Below are positions 54,356 to 63,919 of a DNA stretch of 64,000 nt, piece by piece. The position numbers and the translations under genes were made by a program. The number at the start of each line of letters is the position of its first letter. Position 1 is the stretch's first letter. The stretch is from the NCBI GenBank assembly GCA_009773415.1, contig WSNO01000001.1:54333-118332 (forward strand), in the 5' to 3' direction. This DNA comes from Nitrospirota bacterium (GTDB lineage Bacteria > Nitrospirota > Thermodesulfovibrionia > Thermodesulfovibrionales > Dissulfurispiraceae). The notes beneath the pieces were generated by a model. It saw nothing but the letters and a program-made list of their open reading frames with translations, searched no databases and had not been told where the DNA came from.

Positions 54356-54802
54356 TTATTGTACTGAGCCAAATGCATATTTTGAGATAATTTCTTCAAT
54401 ATCGATTGCCGACTCCGTCTCCCGTATTTTACCACCATGTGACAGCATGATATCAGACCCTCCCGGGCTAATCTGTATATACTTTTCACCGATTAGCCCC
54501 TTTGTCCTGACGGATGCTATCGCATCTTCCTGCAGGCGGACATCCGGCTTGATCACCATCTGGACAAATGCCTGATACTGCTCATCAAGTCCGATGCTGC
54601 GGACCTTTCCAATCTCCACGCCGGCAATCTCAATCACGGCGCCTGCCTTGATGCCGCCCGCCTTCGCAAAGGTCGCTGATACGGTATATCCCTTGTCTCC
54701 GATAACCTCAAGTTTGCCGAGCTTAATCGAGAGATATCCAAGTGCCAGAATCCCGATAATCAGGAAGAACCCGACGGCAAGCTCCAGATCCATTTTTCTC
54801 AT
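54356..54802 (-). CDS. mlaD: MlaD-type MCE-domain protein
   Basis: A 148-residue inner-membrane MCE protein with one N-terminal helix and a single MCE domain (SATFAKAGGIKAGAVIEIAGVEIGKV), shorter than E. coli MlaD (183). It forms the substrate-binding hexamer of the MlaFEDB-type transporter. Overlaps mlaF by 4 bp. Confidence 0.93.
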   Translation of the reverse strand: MRKMDLELAVGFFLIIGILALGYLSIKLGKLEVIGDKGYTVSATFAKAGGIKAGAVIEIAGVEIGKVRSIGLDEQYQAFVQMVIKPDVRLQEDAIASVRTKGLIGEKYIQISPGGSDIMLSHGGKIRETESAIDIEEIISKYAFGSVQ

Positions 54803-55596
54803 AATTGCCTCCCTTGTGTCCGAAACCGGCAGATTTGACTGTCCTTTTCACACAGTATGTTATCCGGATCGTCAACATGACCGCTCAGAAATCCCCAGAC
54901 AAGCTGGTCATTCGTTGAGAGCATCTCCTCCGGTGTTCCGACGGCACGGATCGCCCCTTTGTGCAGGAATGCTATGCGATCGACTATTTCAAAAATTTCG
55001 GGGATATCGTGGCTGATGATGATGCCGGTGAACCCATGCTTTTTCTGCGCCTGACGAATCAGCAAGTGCGTTGTATGAAGCAGAATCGGATCCAAACCGG
55101 TAGTCGGCTCATCAAAAAAAACCACTTTCGGCTCTGAAACGAGCACACGGGCAAGAGCGACCCGCTTCCGCATCCCGCCGCTCATCTCCGAGGGATATTT
55201 ATGTTCGATGTTGATCAGACCGACATCTTCCAGTGCCATGATAACCCGCTTATATATTTCGGCTTTGCCTATCTTTGTGCACTCCTCAAGCGGAAATGCG
55301 ACATTTTCAAAGGCGCTGAGTGAATCAAAGAGCGCACCGCCCTGAAAGAGTACCCCGATCTTCTGACGCACATCGAGCAGATCCCTGCCTCGCGCTCGAG
55401 TTACATCAATGCCATCTATAATAACGCTTCCGGCATCAGGCTTCAGAAGCCCGGTTATCGTTTTCAGCAGAACGCTCTTTCCTCCGCCGCTGCGGCCGAT
55501 AATGGCCATCAGCTCTCCGTCGCGGATGCTGAGATTGACTCCCTGAAGCACCTGCTGGTCGCCGAAGCTCTTTGCTATATTGACGACGTCGATCAT
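54799..55596 (-). CDS. mlaF: MlaF-type ABC transporter ATPase
   Basis: A 265-residue ATPase with Walker A GRSGGGKS, ABC signature MSGGMRKRVALAR, Walker B VVFFDEPTTGLDP and the H-loop ISHD. It drives phospholipid trafficking with MlaE and MlaD. 1-bp gap to mlaE. The extra C-terminal tail is Cys-containing. Confidence 0.95.
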   Translation of the reverse strand: MIDVVNIAKSFGDQQVLQGVNLSIRDGELMAIIGRSGGGKSVLLKTITGLLKPDAGSVIIDGIDVTRARGRDLLDVRQKIGVLFQGGALFDSLSAFENVAFPLEECTKIGKAEIYKRVIMALEDVGLINIEHKYPSEMSGGMRKRVALARVLVSEPKVVFFDEPTTGLDPILLHTTHLLIRQAQKKHGFTGIIISHDIPEIFEIVDRIAFLHKGAIRAVGTPEEMLSTNDQLVWGFLSGHVDDPDNILCEKDSQICRFRTQGRQL

Positions 55597-55597
55597 A

Positions 55598-56377
55598 TCA
55601 GAGCAGCACCGAACCGAGGAAATAGTCCCAGATCAAGATCATGACTGAAGAGGTGACGACCGCATCCGTGGTCGCCTTGCTGACGCCCTCGGCGCCAAAA
55701 CCGCTCTTGTCGGCATGGTATCCCTTGTAACAGCAAATCCAGGAAACAATAACGCCGAAACTCAGTGATTTATAAAGACCCATAAGGACATCCGACCATT
55801 CGACCATATGATCCATCTGCGAAAAATATGTTCCCTCGCTCATCCCGAGCATCTTGACTGCAACGAGGTAGCCGCCATAAATTCCGACAATATCAAAAAT
55901 GGCGGCAAGAAGGGGAAACACAAGAACAGCGGCAACCAGATTCGGAACCACGAGATAGCGAAGCGGATTCAAGGCCATCGAAAAAAGTGCATCGATCTGC
56001 TCCGAAATGCGCATAATCCCGATTTCTGCAGTCAGGGCGGAGCCTGCACGCCCGGTGATCATGAGCGCTGAAAGAACCGGCCCCAGTTCACGAATCAGGC
56101 TCAGCGCAACCAGCGGTCCAAGCAAGGCCTCAGAGCCGACTTTTCTCAGCGAATAATATACCTGAAGCGCAAGCACCATTCCGGTAAATGCGCCGGTAAT
56201 AATAACCACGACCATGGAGCGGGTACCAAAGAAACGGATGCGCCGCACGAATAATTTGAATTTGAATGGCGGAATAAAACAGAGGGAAGCAGCATTCAGA
56301 AGGAACAGAAACATATGCCCAAGCCGCCATTGCAACCCGAGAAACATAGCTCCAACCCCGCGAACAGCCTGAAACAT
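55598..56377 (-). CDS. mlaE: MlaE-type permease
   Basis: A 259-residue permease of the DUF140 family: five or six membrane helices, the LIRELGPVLSALMITGRAGSA motif and a LNPLRYLVVP loop. First gene of the mlaE-mlaF-mlaD-tolC-mlaC operon. No clear Shine-Dalgarno sequence precedes ATG 56377. Confidence 0.94.
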   Translation of the reverse strand: MFQAVRGVGAMFLGLQWRLGHMFLFLLNAASLCFIPPFKFKLFVRRIRFFGTRSMVVVIITGAFTGMVLALQVYYSLRKVGSEALLGPLVALSLIRELGPVLSALMITGRAGSALTAEIGIMRISEQIDALFSMALNPLRYLVVPNLVAAVLVFPLLAAIFDIVGIYGGYLVAVKMLGMSEGTYFSQMDHMVEWSDVLMGLYKSLSFGVIVSWICCYKGYHADKSGFGAEGVSKATTDAVVTSSVMILIWDYFLGSVLL

Positions 56378-56418
56378 AGGAAGAAAACCGCCTTCTTGTG
56401 CTATGTATTTATAGCGTA

Positions 56419-56446
56419 ATTATACCACAGCAGGAGAGAGTGGCAA
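56419..56446 (-). promoter_or_regulatory. Promoter of mla operon
   Basis: TTGCCA (56446-56441), 16-bp spacer and extended -10 TGGTATAAT (TATAAT 56424-56419), about 42 bases before mlaE. Confidence 0.75.
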
Positions 56447-56462
56447 CGCTTGCAAGGTATGA

Positions 56463-57374
56463 CTACAGACGCAGACTGCCGACAAGTTCGTTTACGTCAT
56501 TCACCTGCTCGTCAACAAGAAACTGCTCAAGTGCCTCGACAATCTCGACGGTTGCTGCCGGATTTACGAAATTTGCGGTGCCGACAGCTATGCCGCGCGC
56601 GCCGGCAATCAGGAATTCGAGCGCATCGGCAGCGGTCATAATTCCGCCCATGCCGACAATCGGGATTTTTACGGCATTGAAGACTTCCCAGACCATGCGC
56701 ACGGCAACGGGTTTGATGGCAGGTCCCGACAATCCTCCTATCTTGTTCGCAAGAAGAGGCCGGCGCGAGCGAATATCTATGGCCATACCTGTAATGGTAT
56801 TGATCAGCGACACAGCGTCCGCTCCTGATCCTTCGGCGACTTTCGCCATGTGCGCAATGCTCGTCACATTGGGCGAGAGCTTTACGATAAGCGGAATGCG
56901 GCAGACTTTTCGGACAGCAGTGACCACATTATGAAGAACGGCCGGATCCGTCCCGAATACGCACCATCCGGCCTGCTTGTTGGGACACGAGACATTCATT
57001 TCGAGGGCATGAACCCCATCGGTCCGGCTCAGAACATCCGCTGCATGAACATACTCATCGACAGAATCGCCGAAAAAGTTGCAGATCACTTTTGTATCGA
57101 AGCGGCGCAGAAAGGGCATTTTTTCTAAAATAAACCGGTCAACCCCGATGTTCTGCAGGCCGATGGCGTTCAGCATGCCGGAGGCTGTTTCAACGATGCG
57201 CGGAACCGGATTTCCTTCCTTCGGCTTTAAAGAGAGTCCTTTAACAACAACAGCGCCGAGTCTGTTCAGATCGATGAACTCCGCATATTCTTCACCATAG
57301 CCGAACGTTCCGGAAGCGGTCATGACAGGATTTTTCAAAATCATCCCGCCGATATTTACCGAAAGAGACGGCAT
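56463..57374 (-). CDS. pyrD: Dihydroorotate dehydrogenase B catalytic subunit
   Basis: A 303-residue FMN-binding type 1B enzyme oxidising dihydroorotate to orotate. It has LKNPVMTASGTFG, the catalytic Cys region NVSCPNKQAG, and GLSGPAIKPVAVR. It works with PyrK to pass electrons to NAD. GGGAGG precedes ATG 57374, which overlaps the pyrK stop by 1 bp. Confidence 0.95.
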   Translation of the reverse strand: MPSLSVNIGGMILKNPVMTASGTFGYGEEYAEFIDLNRLGAVVVKGLSLKPKEGNPVPRIVETASGMLNAIGLQNIGVDRFILEKMPFLRRFDTKVICNFFGDSVDEYVHAADVLSRTDGVHALEMNVSCPNKQAGWCVFGTDPAVLHNVVTAVRKVCRIPLIVKLSPNVTSIAHMAKVAEGSGADAVSLINTITGMAIDIRSRRPLLANKIGGLSGPAIKPVAVRMVWEVFNAVKIPIVGMGGIMTAADALEFLIAGARGIAVGTANFVNPAATVEIVEALEQFLVDEQVNDVNELVGSLRL

Positions 57375-58168
57375 CACTGACCCTCCCATACTACCGTCGA
57401 CGCATCAAACACCGGACCGTCCTTGCAGACGCTTCTGAATCTGCCTTCGTGATTCTCCGAGTCCCTTATCTTTACAACGCAGCCGAGACAGGCACCAACC
57501 CCGCACGCCATATATGCTTCAAGGGATACAAAACATCGGGCGCCCGCATCAGAGCAGAGTGCAGCAACGGCCTTCATCATCGGAGTGGAACCGCACACAT
57601 AGACAGGCAGGTGAGCATTGACGGCAAGATATTCCCTGAAGGGCTCTGTTACCAAGGATTTTCTGCCTGCGGACCCGTCATCTGTCGTGATAACCGCTGT
57701 CCTGACGAGTCCCCGGACGGTCTCGGTCATCAACAATTCACCGGCGGTGCGACCACCCCAGAACAGAGTTGCCCTTCCGGTTGCTGCGCCAAACAGTGAA
57801 AACAGTGATGCGATGCCGATGCCGCCGGCTACCGCAATGAACTCTCCCGACGGCACCGGATATGCGTTGCCCAGCGGTCCGATAAGGGAAATGGTCTCCT
57901 TTTCACGCAGCGCAGCTATGGCACGAGTGCCTTTTCCGCGAATGCGGTAAAGAAATGTAATTGACCCGTTCTCAGCAGAGAGATAGCTGAAAGGTCTTTT
58001 CAGAAGCGGGTCGTACGAAGCTCCCGCCTGAAGCATGTAAAACTGGCCCGGAACAGGAAATGTTGCGGGTTGAAGAGGCTGCACCGTAAGCATGCGAAAA
58101 CCTGCATTGACATCCCGGTGTTCTGCAACGGAGGCGTGAAACAATTTAGACAAAATTGATCTCGACAA
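57374..58168 (-). CDS. pyrK: Dihydroorotate dehydrogenase electron transfer subunit
   Basis: A 264-residue FAD/NAD reductase-like protein with a 2Fe-2S site near the C-terminus (CGVGACLGC...C). FAD motif LLKRPFSYLS and GPLGNAYP. Start uncertain: the frame begins at TTG 58168 inside greA, and TTG 58153 is another candidate. No ATG is available before the conserved region, so a non-ATG start is needed. Confidence 0.92.
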   Translation of the reverse strand: MSRSILSKLFHASVAEHRDVNAGFRMLTVQPLQPATFPVPGQFYMLQAGASYDPLLKRPFSYLSAENGSITFLYRIRGKGTRAIAALREKETISLIGPLGNAYPVPSGEFIAVAGGIGIASLFSLFGAATGRATLFWGGRTAGELLMTETVRGLVRTAVITTDDGSAGRKSLVTEPFREYLAVNAHLPVYVCGSTPMMKAVAALCSDAGARCFVSLEAYMACGVGACLGCVVKIRDSENHEGRFRSVCKDGPVFDASTVVWEGQ

Positions 58169-58619
58169 TCTCGTATTCGATAGTACGGGCAGGAGCCTTC
58201 ACAATAACAGTATCTCCGAGTTTCTTCCCGATAAGCGACCTGCCGACCGGCGAGGTAATGGATATCTTGCCGCTCTTCACATCGGCTTCTTCCATGCCGA
58301 CAAGAATAAAGACGTACTCCAGATCAGTCCCGACGTCAAGCACCTTGACGGTTGCTCCGAAAGCAATCTTCTCCTGATTGATTGTTGCCGGATCAATGAC
58401 ATCCGCAACAGCAAGTTTGCCCTGCAGTTCCTGAAGACGGCCCTCTATAAAAGACTGGCGCTCTTTTGCCGCATGATATTCTGCATTTTCGGACAGATCG
58501 CCATGCGCCCGGGCTTCTTCAATGTCCCGTATGTTTCTAGGTCGGTCAATCCGCAGCAGCCGGTCAAGCTCATCTTTGATTTTCTGATAGCCGTCCGGCG
58601 TAAGTGGAACTCGTTTCAT
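58146..58619 (-). CDS. greA: Transcription elongation factor GreA
   Basis: A 157-residue factor rescuing backtracked RNA polymerase: N-terminal coiled coil (GYQKIKDELDRLLRIDRP, acidic tip D-L-S-E-N-A-E-Y) and C-terminal FKBP-like domain with ITSPVGRSLIGKKLGD. AGGAGG lies 12 bases before ATG 58619; the open frame up to 58640 starts at the ribosome-binding site itself and is rejected. First gene of the greA-pyrK-pyrD unit. Confidence 0.95.
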   Translation of the reverse strand: MKRVPLTPDGYQKIKDELDRLLRIDRPRNIRDIEEARAHGDLSENAEYHAAKERQSFIEGRLQELQGKLAVADVIDPATINQEKIAFGATVKVLDVGTDLEYVFILVGMEEADVKSGKISITSPVGRSLIGKKLGDTVIVKAPARTIEYEIVEINFV

Positions 58620-58706
58620 GCAGAAAGATATCCTCCTCATTCGAAAAACAGCACTCTTACGATACCACTACAGGCGGTTATTTTAAAAGACAGGTATTTT
58701 GGGAAA

Positions 58707-59129
58707 TTACTTTTTTTGAATTGGCAGAGGAGTCCTGAACGAGAGCCTTTCGTCGTCGCTCAGGAATTGCGCGCCGAGGAGCTTGGCACTGTTGATCACT
58801 ATCGGCGCACGCAGATTCGCACAGGCCCCCGAAGAATCTGCGGAGACAATGGCAAACACAACAAGAGACTGCGGATCGTCTATCTGCAGCACGGCCTCAA
58901 GGTCATCGCTCAGTTTGAATGAATACTCCGGAAAAAGCGAGAATGGCTCCGTCACGATAAACGCAAGATCCGCATCGTCGGCAGCCTGAAGCCACCAGAC
59001 ATTCTCTTTATGTTCAATGAGAAAAAAATGCTTTGCCGCGCTGAAACCGGGGATCCCAAGCGGAAAGGAAAGAATCCGCTCCTCTTCAACCTCAAGCTCG
59101 CCAAAACGGGTTGTCTGAATTTTCAGCAT
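58707..59129 (-). CDS. fliW: Flagellar assembly factor FliW
   Basis: A 140-residue FliW, which binds flagellin and antagonises CsrA. It has FPLGIPGFSAAKHFFLIEH and the C-terminal NLRAPIVINSAKLLGAQ motif. AAGGGA precedes ATG 59129. 11 bp after csrA. Confidence 0.95.
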   Translation of the reverse strand: MLKIQTTRFGELEVEEERILSFPLGIPGFSAAKHFFLIEHKENVWWLQAADDADLAFIVTEPFSLFPEYSFKLSDDLEAVLQIDDPQSLVVFAIVSADSSGACANLRAPIVINSAKLLGAQFLSDDERLSFRTPLPIQKK

Positions 59130-59140
59130 AGGTTCCCTTG

Positions 59141-59365
59141 CTACCCCTTTATTTCCAGAAAGTCCTTCAGGCGCTCCATATCGAGCCTTGCGGCTTCCCT
59201 GTTCAGCTGCTTCAGCTTGTCGAACAACTCCTCACGATAAATGGGCATATCACGCGGAGCATCAATGCCGATTTTTACAAATCCATTGCCAATTTCGAGA
59301 ATCCTGACCTTAATCTGATCGCCGATGGCTATCGTCTGATCAGGCTTCCGCGTAAGAACGAGCAT
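59141..59365 (-). CDS. csrA: Carbon storage regulator CsrA
   Basis: A 74-residue RNA-binding dimer: MLVLTRKPDQTIAIGDQIKV and the GIDAPRDMPIYREEL segment with conserved Arg. ATG 59365 follows AAAGGA; the frame opens further upstream within flgL's stop region. It represses flagellin translation in the FliW-CsrA switch. Confidence 0.95.
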   Translation of the reverse strand: MLVLTRKPDQTIAIGDQIKVRILEIGNGFVKIGIDAPRDMPIYREELFDKLKQLNREAARLDMERLKDFLEIKG

Positions 59366-59375
59366 GCATAATCCT

Positions 59376-60743
59376 TTAACGAATAAAATCAAAAAGACTG
59401 GTGCGGAATGTGTCGCGTGATGCCGTCCTCAATGCCTCCAGAGCCGTCTGGCGCTGCTGCATCTCGGAAACAACACGGGAATAGTCGGCGTCCTGATCGT
59501 TGCTGAGAGTAACGTTCGTGTCATCCTCCCGAGCACCCAGAAAGTTCTTTTCAGCATCCAGCTTGTTGAGACGGGCTCCGACCTCTGCATGCAGCTGATA
59601 TACCTTCTCAGAGACAGCCGAAAGGTAATCTATTCCTTTGCGAACACGCGCCTGATCATTGTTGTTGAGCGCTTCATTCAGGAAATGCAGCGCTCGAATG
59701 ATATTATTCTCATTCAGATAGTTGTTGTTGAAGTTGTAATAATTCCCGTTCGCCGTATCCGTGATGTAATTATAATTCACAATATTGTTCTGACGCGACA
59801 TGCTTTTCGCAGCAGAATCGTAGTTCAGTGAAGAAATGAGACTTGCATCGCCTGCTGCAGTAATTGACACCTGATCTTCAGACCCAACCTGCACCGGAGC
59901 AATAACAATCCGGTAGTCCGTCCTGGTATTGGACACGTCCACAACCTGCGCGCGCACCGGACTGTTCGCTGTCGCATTAATCGCAGCAGCAATATCATTC
60001 AGAGAAGCATTTGGAGCAACGGTTACCGGCACTGAAGCCATTGATGATCCGACACGAATCGACAATGTTCCGCCACCGGTCCCGACGAACGCCGCTGCAG
60101 GATTAGCGAACGCAGGCCCTCCGGAGACGAGGCCACCATGTGGGTCGGGATCGGTTATTTCTTTGCTGTAGGGCGGTAGAACCTGTGTTGGCGTGCCGGA
60201 GAAACTGAAGAGAGCGCTTGCAGGAATATTGGCCGCAATTTTCACGCTCGGGCTGATGTCAAGCTCAAAAAGATTGGAGTCGCCCTGGAACTCTCCGGTG
60301 TTTGCGCTTATGGGCGCACTATTTGTCAGGTATCCCGAAAAAATATACCGGTCCCCGACTTTCGTATTGGCTATTCCCACTGAAGTTTCGAACAAAGCCC
60401 TTACTTCCTTGCCAATAGCTATCCGGGAACTTGCGTCGACCGTTGCGTTTGCGCCCTGCACCGCAAGTTCTCTGCTTCGGGTAAGAACATCCGTAAGATT
60501 GACAAAACTTCCATCGAGCGCCCCCAAATAGCTCTTTGCCGAATCGATGGAGCGGTTATACTGTCCGATTGAAAGAAGCGTTGCCTTGTATCCGACAATG
60601 CGTGCCATACCGGCGGGATCATCCGACGGACGGTTAATACGCTTTCCGGTTGAAAGCTTCTCGTTGGCGTCATACATCGCGCTCAGATTCTTCTGCAGAT
60701 CCGACAGAAAACGGTCATAAAACATTTTTGTTGTAACGCGCAT
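59376..60743 (-). CDS. flgL: Flagellar hook-associated protein FlgL
   Basis: A 455-residue hook-filament junction protein with flagellin-like N-terminal (FLSDLQKNLSAMYDANEKLSTGKRINRPSDDP) and C-terminal coiled coils and a central variable domain rich in Asn. It stacks under FlgK at the hook tip. AGGT precedes ATG 60743, 2 bp after flgK. Confidence 0.93.
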   Translation of the reverse strand: MRVTTKMFYDRFLSDLQKNLSAMYDANEKLSTGKRINRPSDDPAGMARIVGYKATLLSIGQYNRSIDSAKSYLGALDGSFVNLTDVLTRSRELAVQGANATVDASSRIAIGKEVRALFETSVGIANTKVGDRYIFSGYLTNSAPISANTGEFQGDSNLFELDISPSVKIAANIPASALFSFSGTPTQVLPPYSKEITDPDPHGGLVSGGPAFANPAAAFVGTGGGTLSIRVGSSMASVPVTVAPNASLNDIAAAINATANSPVRAQVVDVSNTRTDYRIVIAPVQVGSEDQVSITAAGDASLISSLNYDSAAKSMSRQNNIVNYNYITDTANGNYYNFNNNYLNENNIIRALHFLNEALNNNDQARVRKGIDYLSAVSEKVYQLHAEVGARLNKLDAEKNFLGAREDDTNVTLSNDQDADYSRVVSEMQQRQTALEALRTASRDTFRTSLFDFIR

Positions 60744-60745
60744 GG

Positions 60746-62728
60746 CTATTTACCTATCATGTTCAGCAGCGTTGCCAGCATTTCATCAGCAACCGATATC
60801 ATTTTGGCAGCGGCCTCATACGACTTCTGGAATTTGATAAGATTGGCAGCCTCTTCGTCAAGATTGACGCCCGAAAGCTCCTGTCGGCGCGACTCAAGCT
60901 GTTCCACCAAGGTATTCTGAGCGCGCAGACTCGTTTTTGCAGAACCGGCTTTCACCCCTACATCGGATACGATTGACTGATAATAGTCCGCCGGCTTGCT
61001 TCCCGCAATGATTGGTAGGCTGAAGAGATTTGCCAAGAGACTCGCGTTCACGTTGTCGCCCGGCACGTTCGGGTACACCGATGAACCCGTGACGGTCCCT
61101 GCAGGCTGAAGCGTCGTGATACTGCTGAAGCCGAAAAGACCCTTGGCCGTCGTAGTGATGTTTGCCCAGTCGATGACAACCGTGTTGACGCCGGCATTTG
61201 TGATGCTGTATTGATGCGATGCCGCATTGTAAGACACGGTATAGGTTCCGGCACCCGCTGCTTCCATAGCCTGCATTAAAGCAGCGGCAAGAGATTGACG
61301 GGTGTACGGTTCGATCTCCGGGGTGGCCGGATTCGCATCGAGAGAAATCTTTGCCGTCGTATACGTCGCACCGCCGTCCTCGCTGAAGCGGACGATGTTA
61401 TTCGCGTTTGTTACTGAAATGAGATCTCCGGCTGCAGCAGCGATCTTTCTGGGGTCATTCACCGCAACGGAAATGTCTCGCGCTGCATTCTGATTCATGA
61501 ATACGGTGAACTGTTCATCTCCGGCTGCAGCCCCCCTGAATTTCACGGATATGCCGTTGTATGTCAGCATTTGGGTTGCCGGATCATAACTGCTCGCAAC
61601 CGGGCCGGCCGGTGTCGATACGGAAAAGGATGCGGTCGCCGCAGTGTACTGGATTGTATAGACCGTATAATCAGGAATCGGGGTGCTGCCGAGCGAAACG
61701 AACGCGACCGAAAGCCCGCCCGCAACGCTATCAGTCGTCTTGATCGCAGATGAAAAAAAGTCGTTCCCCGTGGAGCCGTCAAGCCCGTACCCGATGCGGT
61801 GGTAATAGTTGACTTGATCTGCCAGCGAGATTGCAAAGGTATTCAGTCTCTCCCGCACCCCTACAATAGTGGTGTCGCGCAAGTCAAGATTGGCCTTCAG
61901 GGCGCCTGCCTGCACAAGGGAGGTGACGTCGCGGGGGACCGGTTCCCCGGTTATATTCACATAAATCCGCATATTCTGGGATGACGGATCAATGCCGGCA
62001 CTCATGCTGTAAGCTGTACCACCGTCAACGATTGGAGTTCCGCCAATCAATATGGAATAGCGCCCCTGATTGTCTTCAAATGTGGTAACGCGAACAATCT
62101 GGTTCAGTTCCTCAAGCAACAAATCGCGCTGATCCTTCAGATCGAGGCTTCCCGGATTTGAAGCGATTTTTTCATTGAGATTTGCGATACGGCTTACAAT
62201 AGTATTTGCGCTGCTCACCATCGTCTGACTTCCCTGGAATATCCTGGTCCGTTCCTCATCAAGAGAAATGGAAGCCCTGTTTATTCTCGTTGCCAGATAT
62301 TCAGCCTTATTGATAAGCAGTGTCCGCTGTGCGTACGCTTCCGGATACTGGGAAACTTCCTGCCATGCGTTGAAGAAATCTGCGATTGCCGGATAAATGC
62401 CGGTATCGGAGGCTTCATTGAAAATATTCTCCACGTTGATCATGCCTGATTTATAGGTTTCCCAATAGGACAGGTTCGCCTTCTCGGTAATCATCTGCAG
62501 GCTGGTAAACGAGTCATACATCCGTTGCACGCCGCTCAGGGTGACACCGCGGCCGCTTGCGCCGCTTGCCACCACAAAGCCTCCGTTCGGAATATTCTCA
62601 AGAACGACACTCTGTCTGCTGTACCCCGGAGTAGCAGAATTTGCCACGTTATGCGCGGTTGTATCAAGCGCACGGCGCGTAGTAAGCAGGGAAGTCCTTC
62701 CGATATCAAAAAGACTGAGTATAGACAT
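60746..62728 (-). CDS. flgK: Flagellar hook-associated protein FlgK
   Basis: A 660-residue junction protein with N-terminal SLFDIGRTSLLTTRRALDTTAHNVANSATPGYSR and C-terminal GVNLDEEAANLIKFQKSYEAAAKMISVADEMLATLL. It joins the hook and FlgL. GGAGG precedes ATG 62728, overlapping the flgN stop region. Confidence 0.95.
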   Translation of the reverse strand: MSILSLFDIGRTSLLTTRRALDTTAHNVANSATPGYSRQSVVLENIPNGGFVVASGASGRGVTLSGVQRMYDSFTSLQMITEKANLSYWETYKSGMINVENIFNEASDTGIYPAIADFFNAWQEVSQYPEAYAQRTLLINKAEYLATRINRASISLDEERTRIFQGSQTMVSSANTIVSRIANLNEKIASNPGSLDLKDQRDLLLEELNQIVRVTTFEDNQGRYSILIGGTPIVDGGTAYSMSAGIDPSSQNMRIYVNITGEPVPRDVTSLVQAGALKANLDLRDTTIVGVRERLNTFAISLADQVNYYHRIGYGLDGSTGNDFFSSAIKTTDSVAGGLSVAFVSLGSTPIPDYTVYTIQYTAATASFSVSTPAGPVASSYDPATQMLTYNGISVKFRGAAAGDEQFTVFMNQNAARDISVAVNDPRKIAAAAGDLISVTNANNIVRFSEDGGATYTTAKISLDANPATPEIEPYTRQSLAAALMQAMEAAGAGTYTVSYNAASHQYSITNAGVNTVVIDWANITTTAKGLFGFSSITTLQPAGTVTGSSVYPNVPGDNVNASLLANLFSLPIIAGSKPADYYQSIVSDVGVKAGSAKTSLRAQNTLVEQLESRRQELSGVNLDEEAANLIKFQKSYEAAAKMISVADEMLATLLNMIGK

Positions 62729-63163
62729 TTAAGCCTCCACAGAGAGTTGCTGCTTGGGCTGAATGCCGAATGAATCGAGGAAATTATAAGACGTTTTCAC
62801 ATAGTGAAGCGATTTGTCTATCAATACGCCGTTGAAGCGGTTCAGTTCGGCGATGCTGCCGACAATCGCCTTGAACTTCGAGGCAAGGGCGGTCAGCCGC
62901 TCCCGGTAGTCGTTATCGGCCAGTTGCGCAACGTCTGATATGGTTCTGCCGGCAAACCCGAGAGAAGCAAGAACCCGCTCGCGCGATTCATCGCAGAGGC
63001 GAATACCGGCGATCATGGTTTCCTTTTCGCGCAGCAGTAGTTCCAGCGCAGCAGGATCGAGACCGACGATCACGTCCCTTTCCTTCTGCAACAGACCCAC
63101 AAGCTGAGCGCAGAGTTCAAACTCCTTCTCCAGAACCCCAATCAGTTCATCATACAATGGCAT
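62729..63163 (-). CDS. flgN: Flagellar chaperone FlgN
   Basis: A 144-residue helical chaperone for FlgK/FlgL export (FlgN family: LYDELIGVLEKEFELCAQLVGLLQKERDV). GGAGG precedes ATG 63163; an adjacent in-frame TTG lies at 63166. The start overlaps the flgM end by 14 bp. Confidence 0.85.
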   Translation of the reverse strand: MPLYDELIGVLEKEFELCAQLVGLLQKERDVIVGLDPAALELLLREKETMIAGIRLCDESRERVLASLGFAGRTISDVAQLADNDYRERLTALASKFKAIVGSIAELNRFNGVLIDKSLHYVKTSYNFLDSFGIQPKQQLSVEA

Positions 63164-63449
63164 CAAAGATAACCTCCTTCAGCAACTTGTCCGCAACCAT
63201 CTCTCCCCGAACCGAATACGTCCCCGACTCAAGGGCATTCCTGATGGTTTCTACTTTATCGGTCCGGACATCCGGCAGGTCGCTCACCGCCGCAGTCAGC
63301 CGACTTATCTCCCCGGCACCGCGTGAAAGCGTAATCTGATCTCCGCCAGCCGGGATATCACCCGATTCCGCCGCTTTCTTCTGGGAAACAGAGAACTCCG
63401 GCTTTTTCAGGTCAGGGCTTTTCAGCCCGTCTGCTTTCCTGACGTCCAT
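63150..63449 (-). CDS. flgM: Anti-sigma-28 factor FlgM
   Basis: A 99-residue FlgM with a disordered N-terminus and the sigma-binding C-terminal helices (TDKVETIRNALESGTYSV, MVADKLLKEVIFDAIV). It holds FliA until hook completion. AGGAGG precedes ATG 63449. Confidence 0.92.
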   Translation of the reverse strand: MDVRKADGLKSPDLKKPEFSVSQKKAAESGDIPAGGDQITLSRGAGEISRLTAAVSDLPDVRTDKVETIRNALESGTYSVRGEMVADKLLKEVIFDAIV

Positions 63450-63517
63450 TGAGGCACCTCCTGGATAGAATAGGCTATTGCCTGTAATGTACTATATCGG
63501 AGGAATGCCGCCAAACC

Positions 63518-63919
63518 TTAGCCGATAGCTCCCAGTACTTCTGACGGGTCAACCGCCACCCCGTCCATCCGGACTTCAAAGTGAATGTGGGGACCGGTCG
63601 TTCGCCCGGTTGATCCTGATAATGCAATTGCAGTGCCAGATTTGATGCTGTCGCCGACGGATACAAGATTGCGTGAATTATGGCCGTAGAGCGTCGTGAG
63701 TCCGTTGCCATGGTCGACAACGATACAATTCCCATATCCATTTGAGAATCCGCTAAAAACAACCTTTCCTTCTGCTGCGGACTGCACCGGCGTATTTTCC
63801 GGAACAGCGATATCGATACCCGAATGTTTGCGTATCTTTCCATCAAGGGGATCCAGCCTGAGGCCGAATCGGGAGCTGATTCGGCCTTGCGACGGCGGCA
63901 CCAGGTCACGTCCAGTCAA
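63518..63919 (-). CDS. M23-family peptidase of the flagellar cluster (5' region uncertain)
   Basis: A 133-residue M23/LytM domain with SRFGLRLDPLDGKIRKHSGIDIA and HIHFEVR, so both zinc-site motifs are intact. In flagellar clusters such an enzyme opens the wall for the rod. The only start is TTG 63919 without a ribosome-binding site. Family-like reading continues in frame up to TAG 63958-63956, and the frame beyond it is open to the window edge. The gene may have lost its 5' part to that TAG, or a longer rod-binding protein ends there. Confidence 0.65.
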   Translation of the reverse strand: MTGRDLVPPSQGRISSRFGLRLDPLDGKIRKHSGIDIAVPENTPVQSAAEGKVVFSGFSNGYGNCIVVDHGNGLTTLYGHNSRNLVSVGDSIKSGTAIALSGSTGRTTGPHIHFEVRMDGVAVDPSEVLGAIG